Assembly (NCBI GenBank): GCA_963210315.1
Contig: OY723324.1
Coordinates: 1,364,001 to 1,428,000 of the forward strand
Direction: 5' to 3'
Source: Rhynchopus euleeides
Lineage: Eukaryota; Euglenozoa; Diplonemea; Diplonemida; Diplonemidae
DNA length: 64,000 nucleotides
Part shown: one piece after another, positions 10,010 to 22,110 of the stretch
Numbering within the stretch: position 1 is the stretch's first letter
Layout of the letters: every line of letters begins with the position of its first letter
Translations under genes and position numbers: made by a program
The notes under the pieces: generated by a model
Database searches by the model: none
What the model saw: the letters and a program-made list of their open reading frames with translations, nothing else
What the model was told of the DNA's origin: nothing

Positions 10010-11139
10010 AGGTGGATTTGTTTCTTCTTCTCGTCAGCATTGTTCGGAAGAGGGAGAGATGCCAGACAAAAGCTAAATAGGATGCAACAACCCATCCACC
10101 GCATGCCAACACCCACACAACACATACGGAATCGGAACGGCAAGGGAGGTGGGTGTGGGTGTGTGTCTCATTGTCTGCTCGAACTCAGCAAACCAGTTCA
10201 AGAAAAGGCAAAAGGGAGGAGGCTCTTGAAGACCTCCGGCCCATGTTGTTTTCGAGCATCGTGTACATGTCTCTAGCCTCGTAGGACGGAGCAGGCCCGG
10301 GTTCGCCCCCAGCTGCCAAAAGGTCAGCGGAGAGGACCGCGGAGTACCTGTTTCGGTCCTCAAGCACGCCCGTATTCAAAGCTGCGCGAAATCTGAAGAA
10401 CATCTTGAAAATCTTGCTCGCGCGGGAGGAAGTAGTGCAGTTTGCGGCTGAGACTTGCTGAGTCTGACAAGGAAGGAAAGCGACCCCCAGCCCCGAAGCT
10501 TTTCACCGTGACCCTGATTCTGATAGGCATTCAGATTACTCAAAATACTGAGCTTGCGATCAGTCAATCAAACACACTCTCTGCACCCAAACACGGGACA
10601 ACACACACCACCCTTGATCAGGCTCAAAGCGTGCTTCTCATTTCAGAGATTGTGTGTTGAAACGTCAACGCTTCAACTCACACAGGCTGCGAGCGGTTGT
10701 GGGGGGGAAAAGTGACTGTTGTAGAAGACAGCCGCACACAAAGGGGCACAAGGTTCTCCTCCCCACACAGCGTGTCATGATGTGTGGCCAGGCCTTCGGC
10801 CTGTTCTGCGCAGCGGTTCTTGCAGGCCGAGTTGAGGGGGTGGTCCCCTCGCCGTCGCACACATCCGATGAGTGTATGACCTCCCCCAGCAGAACCTTCC
10901 GGTGCTGGCCCTCTGGTCCCTTTTGGCGCGATATTCCGCCTCTGTCGCCTTGCGCTGTGGCATACACAGGGGACGATACCCTGCACAAACGCCCCTTCAT
11001 CCCCTCTCCCCTCTTCCCCCCCGCCCGCAGCTTTGTTTGGAAACGACTGCCTCACCTCCTCTGCTTGGGACAGGTGACCCATTGGAGTGCTGGCGGTGCA
11101 CACACAGACAGACGCTCCACCGCCACCACCACCACCCAC
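10010..11139. other. Intergenic with possible mobile-element remnants
   Basis: No supported host gene. An antisense frame at 10185-10403 (72 aa, containing RNRYSAVLSADLLAAGGE) looks more protein-like than its surroundings and could be a relic. At about 10598-10675 a diverged stretch resembles the retrotransposon A repeat (CACCCTTGATCAGGCTC and an AACGTCAACGC core). Confidence 0.35.
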
Positions 11140-11167
11140 GCCATTCCACCACACACCACCCCCTCAG
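11140..11167 (+). promoter_or_regulatory. Predicted trans-splice acceptor
   Basis: A C/A-rich tract ending CCCCCTCAG lies 122 nt before the kinase ATG. A second candidate AG (TTCAGTCTGCAG) lies a little downstream. Confidence 0.4.
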
Positions 11168-11288
11168 GCGGCACGAGCTCCCCTCCCGTGGGTTCAGTCT
11201 GCAGAGCGCCACAACGGTGCACTCAAGCACCTCCGTGGACGGGCTGGTGCAGGAACCCGCAGGGCCGCCACCCGAGCCAAGCCACACG

Positions 11289-13906
11289 ATGTCCGCCCCG
11301 CCCGCCCAGCCGGCACCGCCGGTGCGCGTGGAGGAGTCGATCGAGGCTGTGTTCCACCACCTCGCGTCGCTGCGGTGCCTCGACACGCTGCGCGCCTTCG
11401 AGTCGGAGCTGCAGCACCTGCACCTCCTGCCCCCGCCGCCGGCGAATACGGCTGCGGCTGCGCCGCAGCCGCCGGCCCCCGCACCCAAGGCTGCGCAGCC
11501 GGAGCCGAAGAAGTCACCGCAGCCCCCTCAGCAGCCGTCAGCGCCGGAGCCGCGCGGGCACCCCTTCGAGCAGTACCCGCAGGTGCCGGCGAATGAGATG
11601 CAGTTCGAGGAGGAGGCGCCGCAGACCGGGTCGCGCCCCCTGCAGCAGACGGAGCTGGAGCTGATGGAGACGCAGCTGGCGCACGCGCAGCGCATGGTGG
11701 AGCGGTCCGCTGCGGAGGAGGCGGCTGCGGCAGACGACGAGGAGGACGAGTGGCAGGGCGACGACGACACAGGGTTCATCCGCGTCGCGGCGCGCGAGCA
11801 GAGCTTCGTCGAGGAGGAGCTGTGGATGCCGGAGCGGGGGCGGCGCCCCTCCTTCTCGAAGGGGGCCGGGATCGCCGCGAAGGAGCACAAGGCGTATGTG
11901 CGGGAGATGATCAACCGCGAGCACCAGAAGCTCCTGAAGGACGTCGAGGTGTACAAGGCGCAGCAGGCGGACAGCCCTGTGCCCCCTGCAGAGCAGACCC
12001 CCTCTCCCAAGGCGAACGCGCGTGAGGAGGAGGGCGCAGCGGATGCGAAGCCTGCGGCGGCGGAGGGCGCGCGGGAGCCCGCGACGGACGACGCGGTGAG
12101 CGAAGCTGGGGACGAGCAGTCGCCGACGGCAAGCCGCACGCCGCCCAAGCCTGCGGCAGAGGCTGACCCGGTGCTGTACGTCCCGCCCCCGCCCCCGCAG
12201 CCCGTGCTGGAGAAGTTCTCCCTGCAGGTGATCTACGAGAAGAGCAAAACAGGGTTCGAGCAGGACCGCGAGTTCCCCGTGCAGCGCGACAGCGTCATCG
12301 CGGGGAGGTACCAGATCCTGGAGTACATCGGGGGGGCTGCCTTCTCAGACGCGGTGCAGTGCCTCGACCTGAAGACAAACCACCCGGTATGCCGTGCAGA
12401 GGTGGGCAGAGGTGTTGGGTTGTGGGGGGTTGGTGGTGGAGAACAGTCGTTGCAAAAAGGGGGGGTGGTGTGTGCAGCGGATGTGGGGCCTGATGAAGTC
12501 AAGATAATTTGGGTGTGGTTCGGTTGCCTTTTTGAATTGTCGTCATCCCCCTGTCAGCTGTCATCTGCCTCTGCCCCTCTCCACCCCACACAGGTCTGCG
12601 TCAAGATCATCAAGAACTCGAAGGACTACTTCGACCAGTCCCTCGACGAGATCAAGCTGCTGCAGTACATCAACCGCAGCGGGGATGCAGACGACCACTG
12701 CGTGCTGCAGCTGTACGACTACTTCTACTACAAGGAGCACCTGTTCCTTGTGAGCGAGCTGCTCCGGGACAACCTCTACGAGTTCAGCAAATACAACCGC
12801 CGCAACGACGACGCCCCCTACTTCACAGTGCAGCGGTTGCAGAGGATGACGAAGCAGGTGTGTGCCCCATCCCCACCCCCTCGAGCTGCGAGCGTTGTGT
12901 CATGCCGCGCACCCGCCCAGCCCTCTCTTGCATGCTGTGTATTGTGTGTGCACCTGCCCTCCACCACCACCGAACCCCCCCAGATCCTGACCGCCCTGTC
13001 GTTCATCCACAAGCTCGGCCTGATCCACTGCGACCTGAAGCCTGAGAACATCCTCATCAGGAGCTTCAGCAGGTGCGAGGTGAAGGTGATCGACTTCGGG
13101 TCCTCGTGCTTCACGCACGACCAGCTGTGCTCCTACGTGCAGAGCAGGTGCTACCGTGCACCCGAGGTGATCCTGGGCCTGCCGTACGGGCAGACCATCG
13201 ACATGTGGTCCCTCGGGGCGATCCTGCCGGAGCTGCTGACGGGCAACGTGCTGTTCTACAACGACTCCGTCAACACGATGCTCTGCCGCATTTCCGCCAT
13301 CTGCGGCCCCTTCCCCCCGCACATGATGAAGCACGCACGCCATGCGCACAAGGTATGACTTGGCCTTTGCACAGGTAGGGGTGCCTGCCTCCCCCACACA
13401 GAAGGGGATTGCGAAGAGCACCAAATGCATTCATAATGTTGAAGCCGCCTGGCCCCCTCCCTCCCCTTCCTCTCTCCCCCCACGCTGCCACACCCCACGC
13501 ATACCACCTGCAGTATATGACACGCTCTGGGGTGATCTACGAGGAGACGAAGCGTGGTATCGAGCTGCTGTTCCCACGCCGCACAACGCTGCGGATGCGC
13601 ATGGGCAACTGCAAGGACGACATGTTCGTCGACTTCGTGTCGCAGCTGCTGCAGGTCGACCCCTCGAAGAGGTGTGTGCCCGCACCCCCTGCCCCCCCCT
13701 GCTGCCCCTGTCTTCTTCTGCGCCCCTCTTCTTCTGCATCGCACACTGCGCACTGCACACCTGCTGTGCCCCACTCCAACTCTTGCTTGGCAGCGCATGG
13801 CTTCAGAAGGCCACCCACACATCCACACACCCACAGGCTGACAGCGGCAGAGGCGCTGAACCACCCGTGGCTGCAGGCTGACTACGGCCCGCTGCCTCCT
13901 CTGTAG
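11289..13906 (+). CDS. DYRK-family protein kinase (plant-type DYRK) with N-terminal LisH-like motif
   Basis: Five exons: 11289-12386, 12594-12857, 12984-13352, 13514-13671, 13837-13906, with GT-AG introns of 207, 126, 160 and 165 nt; total 652 aa. Splicing restores a continuous kinase domain. Residues about 15-45 look like a LisH dimerisation motif. Residues 46-335 are Pro/Ala/Glu-rich. The kinase domain begins near residue 340. Its Gly-rich loop is degenerate (YIGGAAFSDAV), as in plant DYRKs. Catalytic Lys370 (VCVKIIKN), HCD at 469-471, DFG at 491-493 and the activation-loop Tyr505 (SYVQSRCYRAPEV) are present. Substrate-side features (ILGLPYG, IDMWSLGAI) match the DYRK group, so a Tyr-autophosphorylating Ser/Thr kinase is expected. 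Intron 1 is a multiple of 3 and open, so it could be mistaken for coding. A pyrimidine-rich AG at 11167 lies upstream of the ATG. Confidence 0.92.
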
Positions 13907-15311
13907 GCTTCTCCTGCAGGAGTGCTCCTGGCAGGTGGAGTTCCAGGGAGCTCTGGCACCGCAAAAACCGTGATTCTCAAGCGATTTGAGGAGTTGTGGA
14001 GACCCGCCTCACCCCCCCCCGCCCCCATCACCCGTTGTGTTGGTTCTGACCGTGCAGCAAAACCAATGGTGGCTGGTGCCGTGGGGTGCGAGAGTGGAGA
14101 ATACAGAGTGGCGGGTGCGGAGGGGGGGCGCGGGGACTTGTGTATATGTGTGTGTATGTCGTAATCCAAACAGAAACAAGGGTGAAGGGGGGGATGGGCA
14201 CGGCCAGCAACAGGCACTGCTTCCTCCCCCCCCCGGTGCCCGCCTTGTCGGCCTGAAGAAGCTGATGACACGGCGCTCCCCGCCTCTCCCCTCACAGACA
14301 GGGCCACCGGCACAACACACGCACATCCTGCCCTGTCTCCCCCCCCCCCCCCTTCGATTCCAGGAGGCGTTCTGTTTCTTTTGTTTTAATTTTTAGATCC
14401 ACCCACCCACACCCACCCCCCGCCGGAAAGGCGCTGCTGTTTTCATTTTTTGCTTGTGGATGGTCGCTCAGCTGGCTCACACCAAACCGCTTCCTTCTCA
14501 GCAAATCTCTCTCTGTCTGTCCCTCGTGGAATAGGTTTCAGGAAAGACCTGTTCGTTCTGCTGAAGTGCAGAAGAAGCGTGGGGGTGCAGGGGGGGGGGG
14601 TGTTGAGTTGTTAGGAGTGGTAAGGCCTTCGTGGCAGCATTGTGAGCGTCACCCCACCTTACCCCCATTCCCCCCCCCCCAGTGTTGGACACAAGCAAAC
14701 GAGACGCGCACGCCCAGCCCCCTTCTTTGTTGTTGTTGCGATGCCAGAAAATGTCTGAATCGGTTCCCAAAAAAACACCCCCCAAATATAGTCAACCCCG
14801 CCCAGGTTAACCCCACCCCTCACTCCATAAAACTCTTGAATGGCGTGATCATGCGAAACCCCAGAGGCACATATCTGGCACAGATCCCCCTCGCTCTGGC
14901 CGTGCCGTTCAATGGTTGTCTTCTCGGCTGTCTTCTCTCTCAAGTGCAATGTAAAATGGAATGTGAAATCGCGCAAAAATTAAAATCACAGACCAACAAG
15001 TGACAAAACAGGGCCCGAAGAAGGCAAAAAAAATCGTTCAAACACAGCCTTTCGGAAAAAAAACAAGCGTGTGCGTCAACGAATAACTCATTTCTCTTGC
15101 CATATATTGGGAGATCGGGGCGGTATTCTCCTAATAAACCGAAGAAACGGAAGAGTGCGGCGGTATTTCGTGCTTCTCCCCCCCCCCCCTCCTCCTGCCC
15201 CACCCCACCCGCTATCTGGCATCTGTCTGTGTGCTGCTGAAAGGCAAGAAGTCGATTCCGCCTCTCACACAGCCGCCCTCCCCGCGCCGTTGGCCCCCCC
15301 CTCCCCCCCCC
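13907..15311. other. Intergenic, homopolymer-rich
   Basis: No gene seen. Contains several long C or G runs (for example around 14228, 14340 and 14590) and short T-rich stretches. Probably the 3' flank of the kinase gene plus spacer. Confidence 0.5.
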
Positions 15312-16848
15312 CTAGGGCGGGTCGAAAGCCTGTCCCAAAATGGGGTTTTTCGACATAGCAGCCGCGGCCCTCTATTTGACCTTCTGACCCCCCAGAACCC
15401 CCTATACCCCGGTTTTTGGGCCCTAGGAGTCCGATTTTCGGGCTCCCGAGCCCCGGAAAGTCGATTTTTGATGATGTCAAAATTTTGTTCCCTATACTGC
15501 ACCTCAGGGTCACGCACAGCTTCGCCAGTCCACTATCAGCCCATGTGCAGGCCCACTTCCTCGACCTCCTCCACCCCTTCCTCCCCTGCGTCATCAAGAC
15601 CCTCCATAGGTGCCAATCCTGCATCTTTCGACCCTCTTCCCACTCCAGCGTCGCACCAAACTGTTGATGCGGGCAGCCACCATCTCCTTCTCTGTATACA
15701 CTGCCAGATCGTGCAAAGATGCATACTGATGCAGAGTAGGAACCGTCATCAATTTGCACAGTGTGCGGTGCTTGGCTGCAAGGGACAGGCGGCACAACTG
15801 GCCACTGCTCCGACACTGAGATGCTGGTCTGGCCAACGAACTCTTTGTAAGTTGAAAGGTATCCTCTGTCGGGAGGGGGGTTTGCGAACCAACCCTCACG
15901 ACTTGCTCATGGCTTGCTGAGCAAGGCGTGCAATGACTTTCTGATTATTCAGGACGTGCATTCGAAGCCCGCGCACTTCTTCTGTGAAATGGTTGTTGCG
16001 AGAGTTGCACTGTGTGATTCCTTGATCCCCTTCCTCGCCTCATCGTACGGAGGACGCTTGAATGTCCCGAGCATATCCTTCGCAGCGTCTTTAGCCAGTT
16101 CTGCGCTCTCGTCATTCCATAAGGCGCGTGCAGCATAAATACCCGGACACTGTTCTGAGACCAGGTCCCACAGGACCCTGGTCTTGAGCGCCCAGAAGAG
16201 AACCTTGATGATAAGCTCGGGCTCTGCGTTGCAGCTGGGTACTCGCTTCGCTCTTCACCTCCCTTGACTGTCTGCATCCACAGGAGAAATGCTTCGCAGA
16301 TAACGGCAGCAGTGGCAAGTGTTTAGTCGGGACAGTTTACCTGCCTTGCATTCTAAGAGAGCATTCTCATGAGGGCATCAACACTAATGCATCACTGTCG
16401 GCTATGATGACATCCTCCCTGTTCCTGGCAGCTCCGAGTTCAACAGCAGGCCACCCAACGACTGTGTCAGATGGCAGTATTCGATGCCATCTTCTCACTA
16501 TCCGAATCGTTGGGATACGACGTTGTTTGTGGCGCGGATGAGCGGTTGCATCAGAAAATCACAGCCGCAGGATGGTGTGCGCTCGGACGTCCCAGGATGA
16601 GAGTGTTTTACTATCTGCCCGTGGCAGGCGTCCGTGCCATGACCCGGAGGTGCAGTATAGGGAACGGAAAAATTGACATCATCAAAAATCGACTTTCCGG
16701 GGCTCGGGAGCCCGAAAATCGGACTCATAGGGCCCAAAAACCGGGGTATAGGGGGTTCTGGGGGGTCAGAAGGTCAAATAGAGGGCCGCGGCTGCTATGT
16801 CGAAAAACACCATTTTGGGACAAAAAAAGGGGGCTTTCGACCCCCCCT
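15312..16848. mobile_element. Decayed element with ~185-bp terminal inverted repeats
   Basis: 15318-15506 and 16647-16843 are inverted copies of each other (about 90% by eye), both containing TCGAAAGCC, TTTTCGACATAGCAGCCGCG and the CCGGAAAGTCGATTTTTGATG block. The interior (about 1.14 kb) carries remnants of an antisense protein gene broken by several frameshifts and stops. Readable pieces include LIIKVLFWALKTRVLWDLV (about 16150-16230), RPPYDEARKGIKESHS (about 16010-16060) and HFTEEVRGLRMHVLNNQK. These are consistent with one former coding strand. I do not recognise the protein and it does not obviously match the antisense protein of the 19.2-kb element. Boundaries are uncertain because both outer edges run into C/G homopolymers. 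Confidence 0.65.
15510..16277 (-). pseudogene. Broken antisense gene inside the 15.3-kb element
   Basis: Protein-like segments in all three antisense frames line up in order from about 16270 down to 15590, interrupted by at least two frameshifts and by stops. One segment ends QQAMSKS followed by a stop near 15904. A downstream piece (15594-15899) contains RLSLAAKHRTLCKLMTVP. No full-length product is possible. Function and family unknown. Confidence 0.45.
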
Positions 16849-17589
16849 ATCCCCCCCCCCCCCCTCGTCCCCCGTGCGCTGGCGACGCAGAGCGGTAGTG
16901 CGCCTTTGCTGGCCCCTTCTTTGCCTGTTCCCCCTCCTTAGTTGCCAGCGTTTTCCCATAGATGATGGGGGCGAAGAGTCGAGCCCTGTTTTTTTTATTG
17001 TTTTGGCTTTGGTGGTCCTATGCCAACCCATTGCTTTGGGGGCTGATATTTTTAGTTGTTTCACGAGCAAGACAAAAACCAAACCAACCGTTGAACACGC
17101 CTGTTGTATGGGGTGTACTTCACACTCTGCCACCTTCGGTATCCCCGGGAAGGGTTTGCCGGAGAGCTTTGCCGGGAAAAAAACCGTGGAGTAGCGAAGA
17201 CCCCACCATAGAAACGTGACGGCCTTTCCGCTCTGAAGAAGATGCAGAAAAATGCAGAACAGGTTGTGTCGTGAGCTGCGTGCCAGCGTGTCACAACACC
17301 CCGGTTGGAAAAGTGTCACAGTTCAGTGACAGTTGTGACACAACCAGCGAAGGGCCCTCCCGATGCACTCAGATGCCACCACGGAAGGAGGGTCCAGTTT
17401 GGTAGGCTCCGAGAGAGGCAACGCGAGGCACGGCATGCTGTCTATGAGCTGCCCTCTATAAAACCTGGAACATGCGTTCTTCGGCCCATTCCTCCACATT
17501 CCCCCCCACGCCTCACCACACGAGGTCACGGACGCCGGCGCTCACTTTTGCACACCCCTGTTATCTGGGAAGGGGGGGGGGGGACCATA

Positions 17590-17620
<31 letters not shown>

Positions 17621-19220
17621 CTTGGCCCTGAGGCATGCAAGTGGTGGGGGAAAAGCCAAAACAAAAGCAAAGAAAGGGATGTATGTGCGGGGGGGGGGTT
17701 GTTTTTGCTTTGCCGTATATCCACCACCATCCCCCCCCCCCCCCACCACCACTCCCGCCGCCACACCCACACCCAACACCTCTGCTAGATTATTTATTTC
17801 AGCCACACTCACATGCATGTGAATATTTTTATACTGGTATTAGTGTCGAACACACGCCGAGCACACCCTGCTCTTTGTGGGATCTCCACTGTCACGCACA
17901 CACAACACACCCAGCTTCTGTGTCGCATTGAAGAGTCCAAGACTGTCTTTTTTGTGGAGTTGTCCCCCTGGAAAGATGCTCGAATATGGGCGGCGTTGCT
18001 GTCGTGTGTTTTGTTTGACTGCAGGATCCCATATATTCTCACCGCCACTCCCTCCCCGTTGAGTGCCAGCCCACTTTTGTCAGAGGTGGTGCGCGTCACA
18101 AAACGAGACAAGTTCCCGGAAAACGGCAGGCAAATAGGTACCCACCCCCCCGTTTTACCCCGTTTGCCCTGCTGTGGTGTCCAGTGGTGCCCCTCACACG
18201 ACACCAGATGGCCTCATCCTCACTCGCCCTCCCCAGCCGATCTCTCTGTCTCTATGCTGAAGGTGTGATCAACCCCCCGTGAAAGGACTACTCGCACCGA
18301 TTTTTTTTGCCTCTTTTCAATCTCTCTCAAGTGCCCTTGACCCCGGCCTGTCCGCTGGCGCCGCGCTTGCCTTCTCCACTCACACCCCACACCACACCCC
18401 CTTCGCTGCGTTCTGTCATATTAGTTCTTTAGCTTCTGATCAGGTGCAAATTAGGGCAGAGGCGGTTGGGAGAGGGGGGGGTGCGGGGGCGGCGGGGGTG
18501 GGGCAATATATATTTTTTCTTCCAACAAGGTACTTGTCAGGCGGAAATGCAGCGATAGGGGAAGTGCTAGGTGCTTGCCGTCACACACAGTCTTATGCGC
18601 CTGCCAATCACACCAACACTTCCGCAGGCAAAATTTTCTGTGTGTGTCGTGCGATCAACGAAAAACTTTTTCTCGTTTACCTTTCGTATTTCTTCACGAA
18701 TGATCCTGCACGACTCCAGCTATATTTTGCCGCGGGGGCGATTAAAGCGTGCCTTCCCCTTGTTTTCTGGCGTCGGGCGTCGGTCTCCTTAGTGGCCCTC
18801 TCGCTCAGGGCGTTGCACGGGACATGCACCCCCTCCACACACCAGAAGGCAACAGATTTTTGGTGTGGCGGGGCAATGCATATCGTCAGTCCAAGAGCAG
18901 AGAGCGCTCTCTGCGTTCTTGCAACCAAAAAAAAAGATCTGAGCTCGCGTGTGTGTAGCCCGCCGGAGCTAGCCATATACGGGTATATGGTCCCCCTGTT
19001 TCGGGGCTGCACCGCCTCAATCAATTCTGAGAACCACCCGCAAAAAAAAAGAACCAGATTCGTTTGTGCGTGTGTTGGGTTGTGTGTTGGGCTATCAACA
19101 ACAGGTGTTCTGATTATAGAAGAAAGGACACCTCCTCCTTGCCCCCAAAAGGCAGATTTCATGCTCTCGCTGCAGAGCTGCAGAGCTGCTCCCATATATA
19201 GGGTCGTGTGGTGGGCAAAG
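16849..19220. other. Intergenic, repeat-rich, no gene seen
   Basis: Includes a (GA)n microsatellite at about 17590-17611, C and G homopolymers (17573, 17690, 17733) and pyrimidine-rich stretches. Reading frames here are short or of low-complexity composition, and I could not support any as a gene. Confidence 0.5.
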
Positions 19221-19222
19221 CC

Positions 19223-19447
19223 CACCACGGACTAGTCGCCCGGACGACTAGTCGGGACGACGGGTGAAACGACGGGTGAACCTGCTGAAACGACGGGTGT
19301 TCCAGCCATTTCCTGTTGATATGGGCCAATTTCCATTGAAAACTAGGGGAGTACCTTGCATGGCATCAGGTTATTTTTCACGCCGAGCTATCTTCCCTGC
19401 ACAGACCCACCCCCCATTACTTTCCATTTACAATTCCTAGTTGGTGA
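19223..19447 (+). repeat. Left terminal inverted repeat of the 19.2-kb element
   Basis: Pairs with 21806-22110 in reverse orientation. The outermost part has ACTAGTCG palindromes and CGACGGGTG units; the inner part is nearly perfect down to the CAATTCCTAGTTGGTG boundary. Confidence 0.85.
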
Positions 19448-19604
19448 AGGGGCTGCCCACCGGTGGACCACCAGGAGGGGGGTGAGCCATCCAGGTGGGC
19501 AGGGGGCCTGGTAAAACAACTCCCTCCCACGACGTCACTCCGCTCTCGAGGACAAACAAAATCACCTACGTACCTGAACTGCCAAACACCCCCCCCCCCC
19601 TCAC

Positions 19605-20684
19605 TTACGGGTGCGCGGATCTCATGTGCTCGTCGCGCTTTACAGTGGTTTTAAAGAGCTCGAAACAAACACAGCAACGCTTTTGTGTCAGCACGCGCGA
19701 ATGGTGACTGAGGTAGTGCTGGCTCAGTCCCTTCGATTTTGCCCGTTTGCCGCACTCCTGGCATGTGACAGTGCAGGTCTGACACGGCGCGTTGTTTTGT
19801 GGCCGATGTGCAGCATCATAATGCGCAAACAGTGCTTCTCTCGTGTGGACAACTTTGGAGCACACAATGCAGATATGCTGCTGCACAGGCACTGTACCGG
19901 ATGGTGTTGGTTCTGGCACTTCTGGCACATCCTCGCTGTTGCCCCAGGATTTGGACTTGCAGATGCATGCGAGCAGCGTTGCCTTTGGAGTGGTGTTTTC
20001 CGGGTCGCCCAGAAATTGTTGGCCCCATCGCCCCCTTTTTGTGACGTGAGATCCAAGGCTGAGGGACTCGAGTCTCCGCTGCAGTGCTGCCGTTGCTCCC
20101 TTCCAACAAGCGTTCCTCGCAGTGACACAGCAGCAAAGCTTTATCGCGCCGAACTTCAGGAGGGTCGGGGTGCTCGGTTGGTCCAGCAGGCCGCACCCCT
20201 TGCCTTTGGTCCTCTGCATTTCGAAGAGCAGCAGGTCCCGTTCGGCGGTCTGCTGCGATGTCACCCTCAGGGCATGGCGTTTGGGGACGCCATTCCCCCT
20301 CTCCAGTTCCTCGTCACTCAGGGCGAGGGGGTGTGCATCTTCTGGATCAAACCAGTGGCTCATCGAATGGATATATGTAACACCACGCCCCTCGGATGTT
20401 CTCCCAGGTGACACCCACTCCAGGACAAACACAAGGATGTGCATTGCGATGAGCGAGAAGATGAACTCTTTCGCGCACTTTCCCTCCTGGTGGTACTTGA
20501 TGGGGATGTCGTTGTAGCGGAAATGCACAAGCATTTCCATTGCAATACAGAGTAGATGCTGCACCCCCTTCGTCTTGGTAATGGTGAGTAAGCGACTCAG
20601 AACATCTCTGGCCTGGTTTCCCGTCATGTTGGAACACGTTGAGCTGCCAAGGACAGCCTTCTGCACGGCAGGTCCATCAGGCAA
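19605..20684 (-). pseudogene. C-terminal part of the element's antisense protein, with C2H2 zinc fingers
   Basis: An open segment of about 359 codons. Its N-terminal half (EMLVHFRYNDIP, HSMSHWFDPEDAHPL, TAERDLLLFEM) aligns with the 61161-62297 protein (DLMHFRYADIP, HSLHHWWAPEDAVPL, TYERDLAMAEE). A middle region has paired Cys-x-Cys motifs (LCCC, CICK). The C-terminus adds two or three Cys/His fingers (CIVCSKVVHTREALFAHYDAAH and CCVCFELFKTTVKRDEHMRSAH types) absent from the other copy. The true protein begins upstream: a G-run near 20727-20740 breaks the frame, and the segment ending VTPP (20714-21004) belongs before it. Probably a DNA-binding or transposition protein, by context only. Confidence 0.6.
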
Positions 20685-20713
20685 GATCTCTGCGAGTATT
20701 GCGATGAACCCGT

Positions 20714-21004
20714 TTATGTCGTGCAGGGGGGGGTGACCCCTGCGTACAGGCTCTCAAACCCAGCTTCATGAAGTTCCTGGATGCTAGCCCTGTGGCAGGC
20801 GTGGAGCTGTTTCAACCAGTCATTTCGTGGTGTGGTACAAAACGCGCTCCTGTGCGAAGATGACCCCATCTTACTAAATGCCGACCACAGCTCAAGATGG
20901 TCCCCTGCTACCCTAAGCAGGCGAGCCGAAACATCACGTTCGCCTTTTCGAAAACCCCTCTCTGCACTCTTGCGATTTGCTTCAGGAAGTTGAACGTGAA
21001 CCAC
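20714..21004 (-). pseudogene. Middle segment of the same broken antisense protein
   Basis: Contains NDWLKQLHACHRASIQELHEAGFES-type sequence that aligns with ERWYQQVHRYPHLTLSEIKEAGYPS in the 60.85-kb element, both followed by a SL-AGV-P motif. The frame is lost at a G homopolymer, then resumes in the next segment (PLHDINGF versus ALHDCKGL). No start of its own is credible. Confidence 0.5.
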
Positions 21005-21536
21005 GTTCTGTACTCATCCTTCTGCTTATCGGCAACTGTCACCAACCGTGTTGCGAAGGCACCGTCGAAAATGCCTACGGCCAGCCTGCTCTGCTGGGTC
21101 TTCTGTGCCTGTTTCTTCTCCGCCTCGTACAGCTTCACCATAGCTGCAGTGCCGCGGGGCAGGCGTCGGCCATCTCCTTGAGCCCTGTCGGGTGGTCCTT
21201 CCCGTTGCTCTTCCGGAGGCCCAACCCGACAAACTCGATGTCTGACCCGCTATTGACACGGGCAGCGTACATCGTGCGACCATCCTTCGCGGTCGACTTG
21301 CTGATCACCCCACCCCCCACCTTCTCATACTTTTTGTACAGGGCAAGACTGATGATGGGATCAGTCGACTTGATGGTAGTATCCGTCAGCTTGCCGAGAA
21401 GCTGCTTCAGGGCCATGTGGCTCAACCCATCAGCATCACGCTCGACAACATACGTGTTGATCCAAGCACGTACAAACACCGTCATGTCCACAGCGCTGGC
21501 GAGGGCCTGCGCTGCAGTACGCTTTGCCGCTGGCAT
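20908..21536 (-). pseudogene. N-terminal segments of the element's antisense protein
   Basis: Two overlapping open stretches (21135-21536, 133 codons starting MPAAKRTAAQ; 20908-21141, starting MVKLYEAEKKQAQK) that appear to be one coding region broken by a frameshift near 21138. The first resembles, weakly but over its length, the basic N-terminal protein of the 60.85-kb element (62563-62943): both have a helical block with a -LL--L- core and an ST motif. No known domain recognised. Confidence 0.45.
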
Positions 21537-21805
21537 TGATTGGTGTGGCTCGTCTGGGTGGCCTGGGTGGTGATGATGGTATCTTGGGGTATCTTGGCCT
21601 GGGTGATGATGAGGGTACGGTATCTTGGAGACTGCCTTGTGGGTTGTGCAAGGGTTGGGGGCTGGGGCGAAAATTTGCCTGGCAGAAAAGTGATCAGCTT
21701 CATGAAGTAGGTTGCTCCGTCAAACTGACACAGTTTGTCAGAGTCAAGATCCCTCGAACAATGAAAATCCACGAGAACAGCCGTCGCACATGCACTTGAG
21801 GCCCA

Positions 21806-22110
21806 TCACCAACTAGGAATTGTAAATGGAAAGTAATGGGGGGTGGGTCTGTGCAGGGAAGATAGCTCGGCGTGAAAAATAACCTGATGCCATGCAAGGT
21901 ACTCCCCTAGTTTTCAATGGAAATTGGCCCATATCAACAGGAAATGGCTGGAACACCCGTCGTTTCAGCAGGTTCACCCGTCGTGCCGACGGGTGGCACC
22001 CGTCGACTCGACGGGTCCACCCGTCGAGTCGACGGGTGCCGCCTGTCGAGTTTTCACCCGTCGTCCCGACTAGTCGACCCCACCCGTCACTGCCCGACTA
22101 GTCCGTGGTG
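21806..22110 (-). repeat. Right terminal inverted repeat of the 19.2-kb element
   Basis: Reverse complement of the left arm with about 80 bp of additional ACGGGTG/GTCGAGTCGACGGG subterminal repeats near the outer end. The arms are therefore unequal in length. Confidence 0.85.

Noticed and set aside
17580-17660. (GA)n and G-runs considered as a regulatory element
   Set aside because: Simple microsatellite and homopolymer DNA; nothing nearby to regulate.
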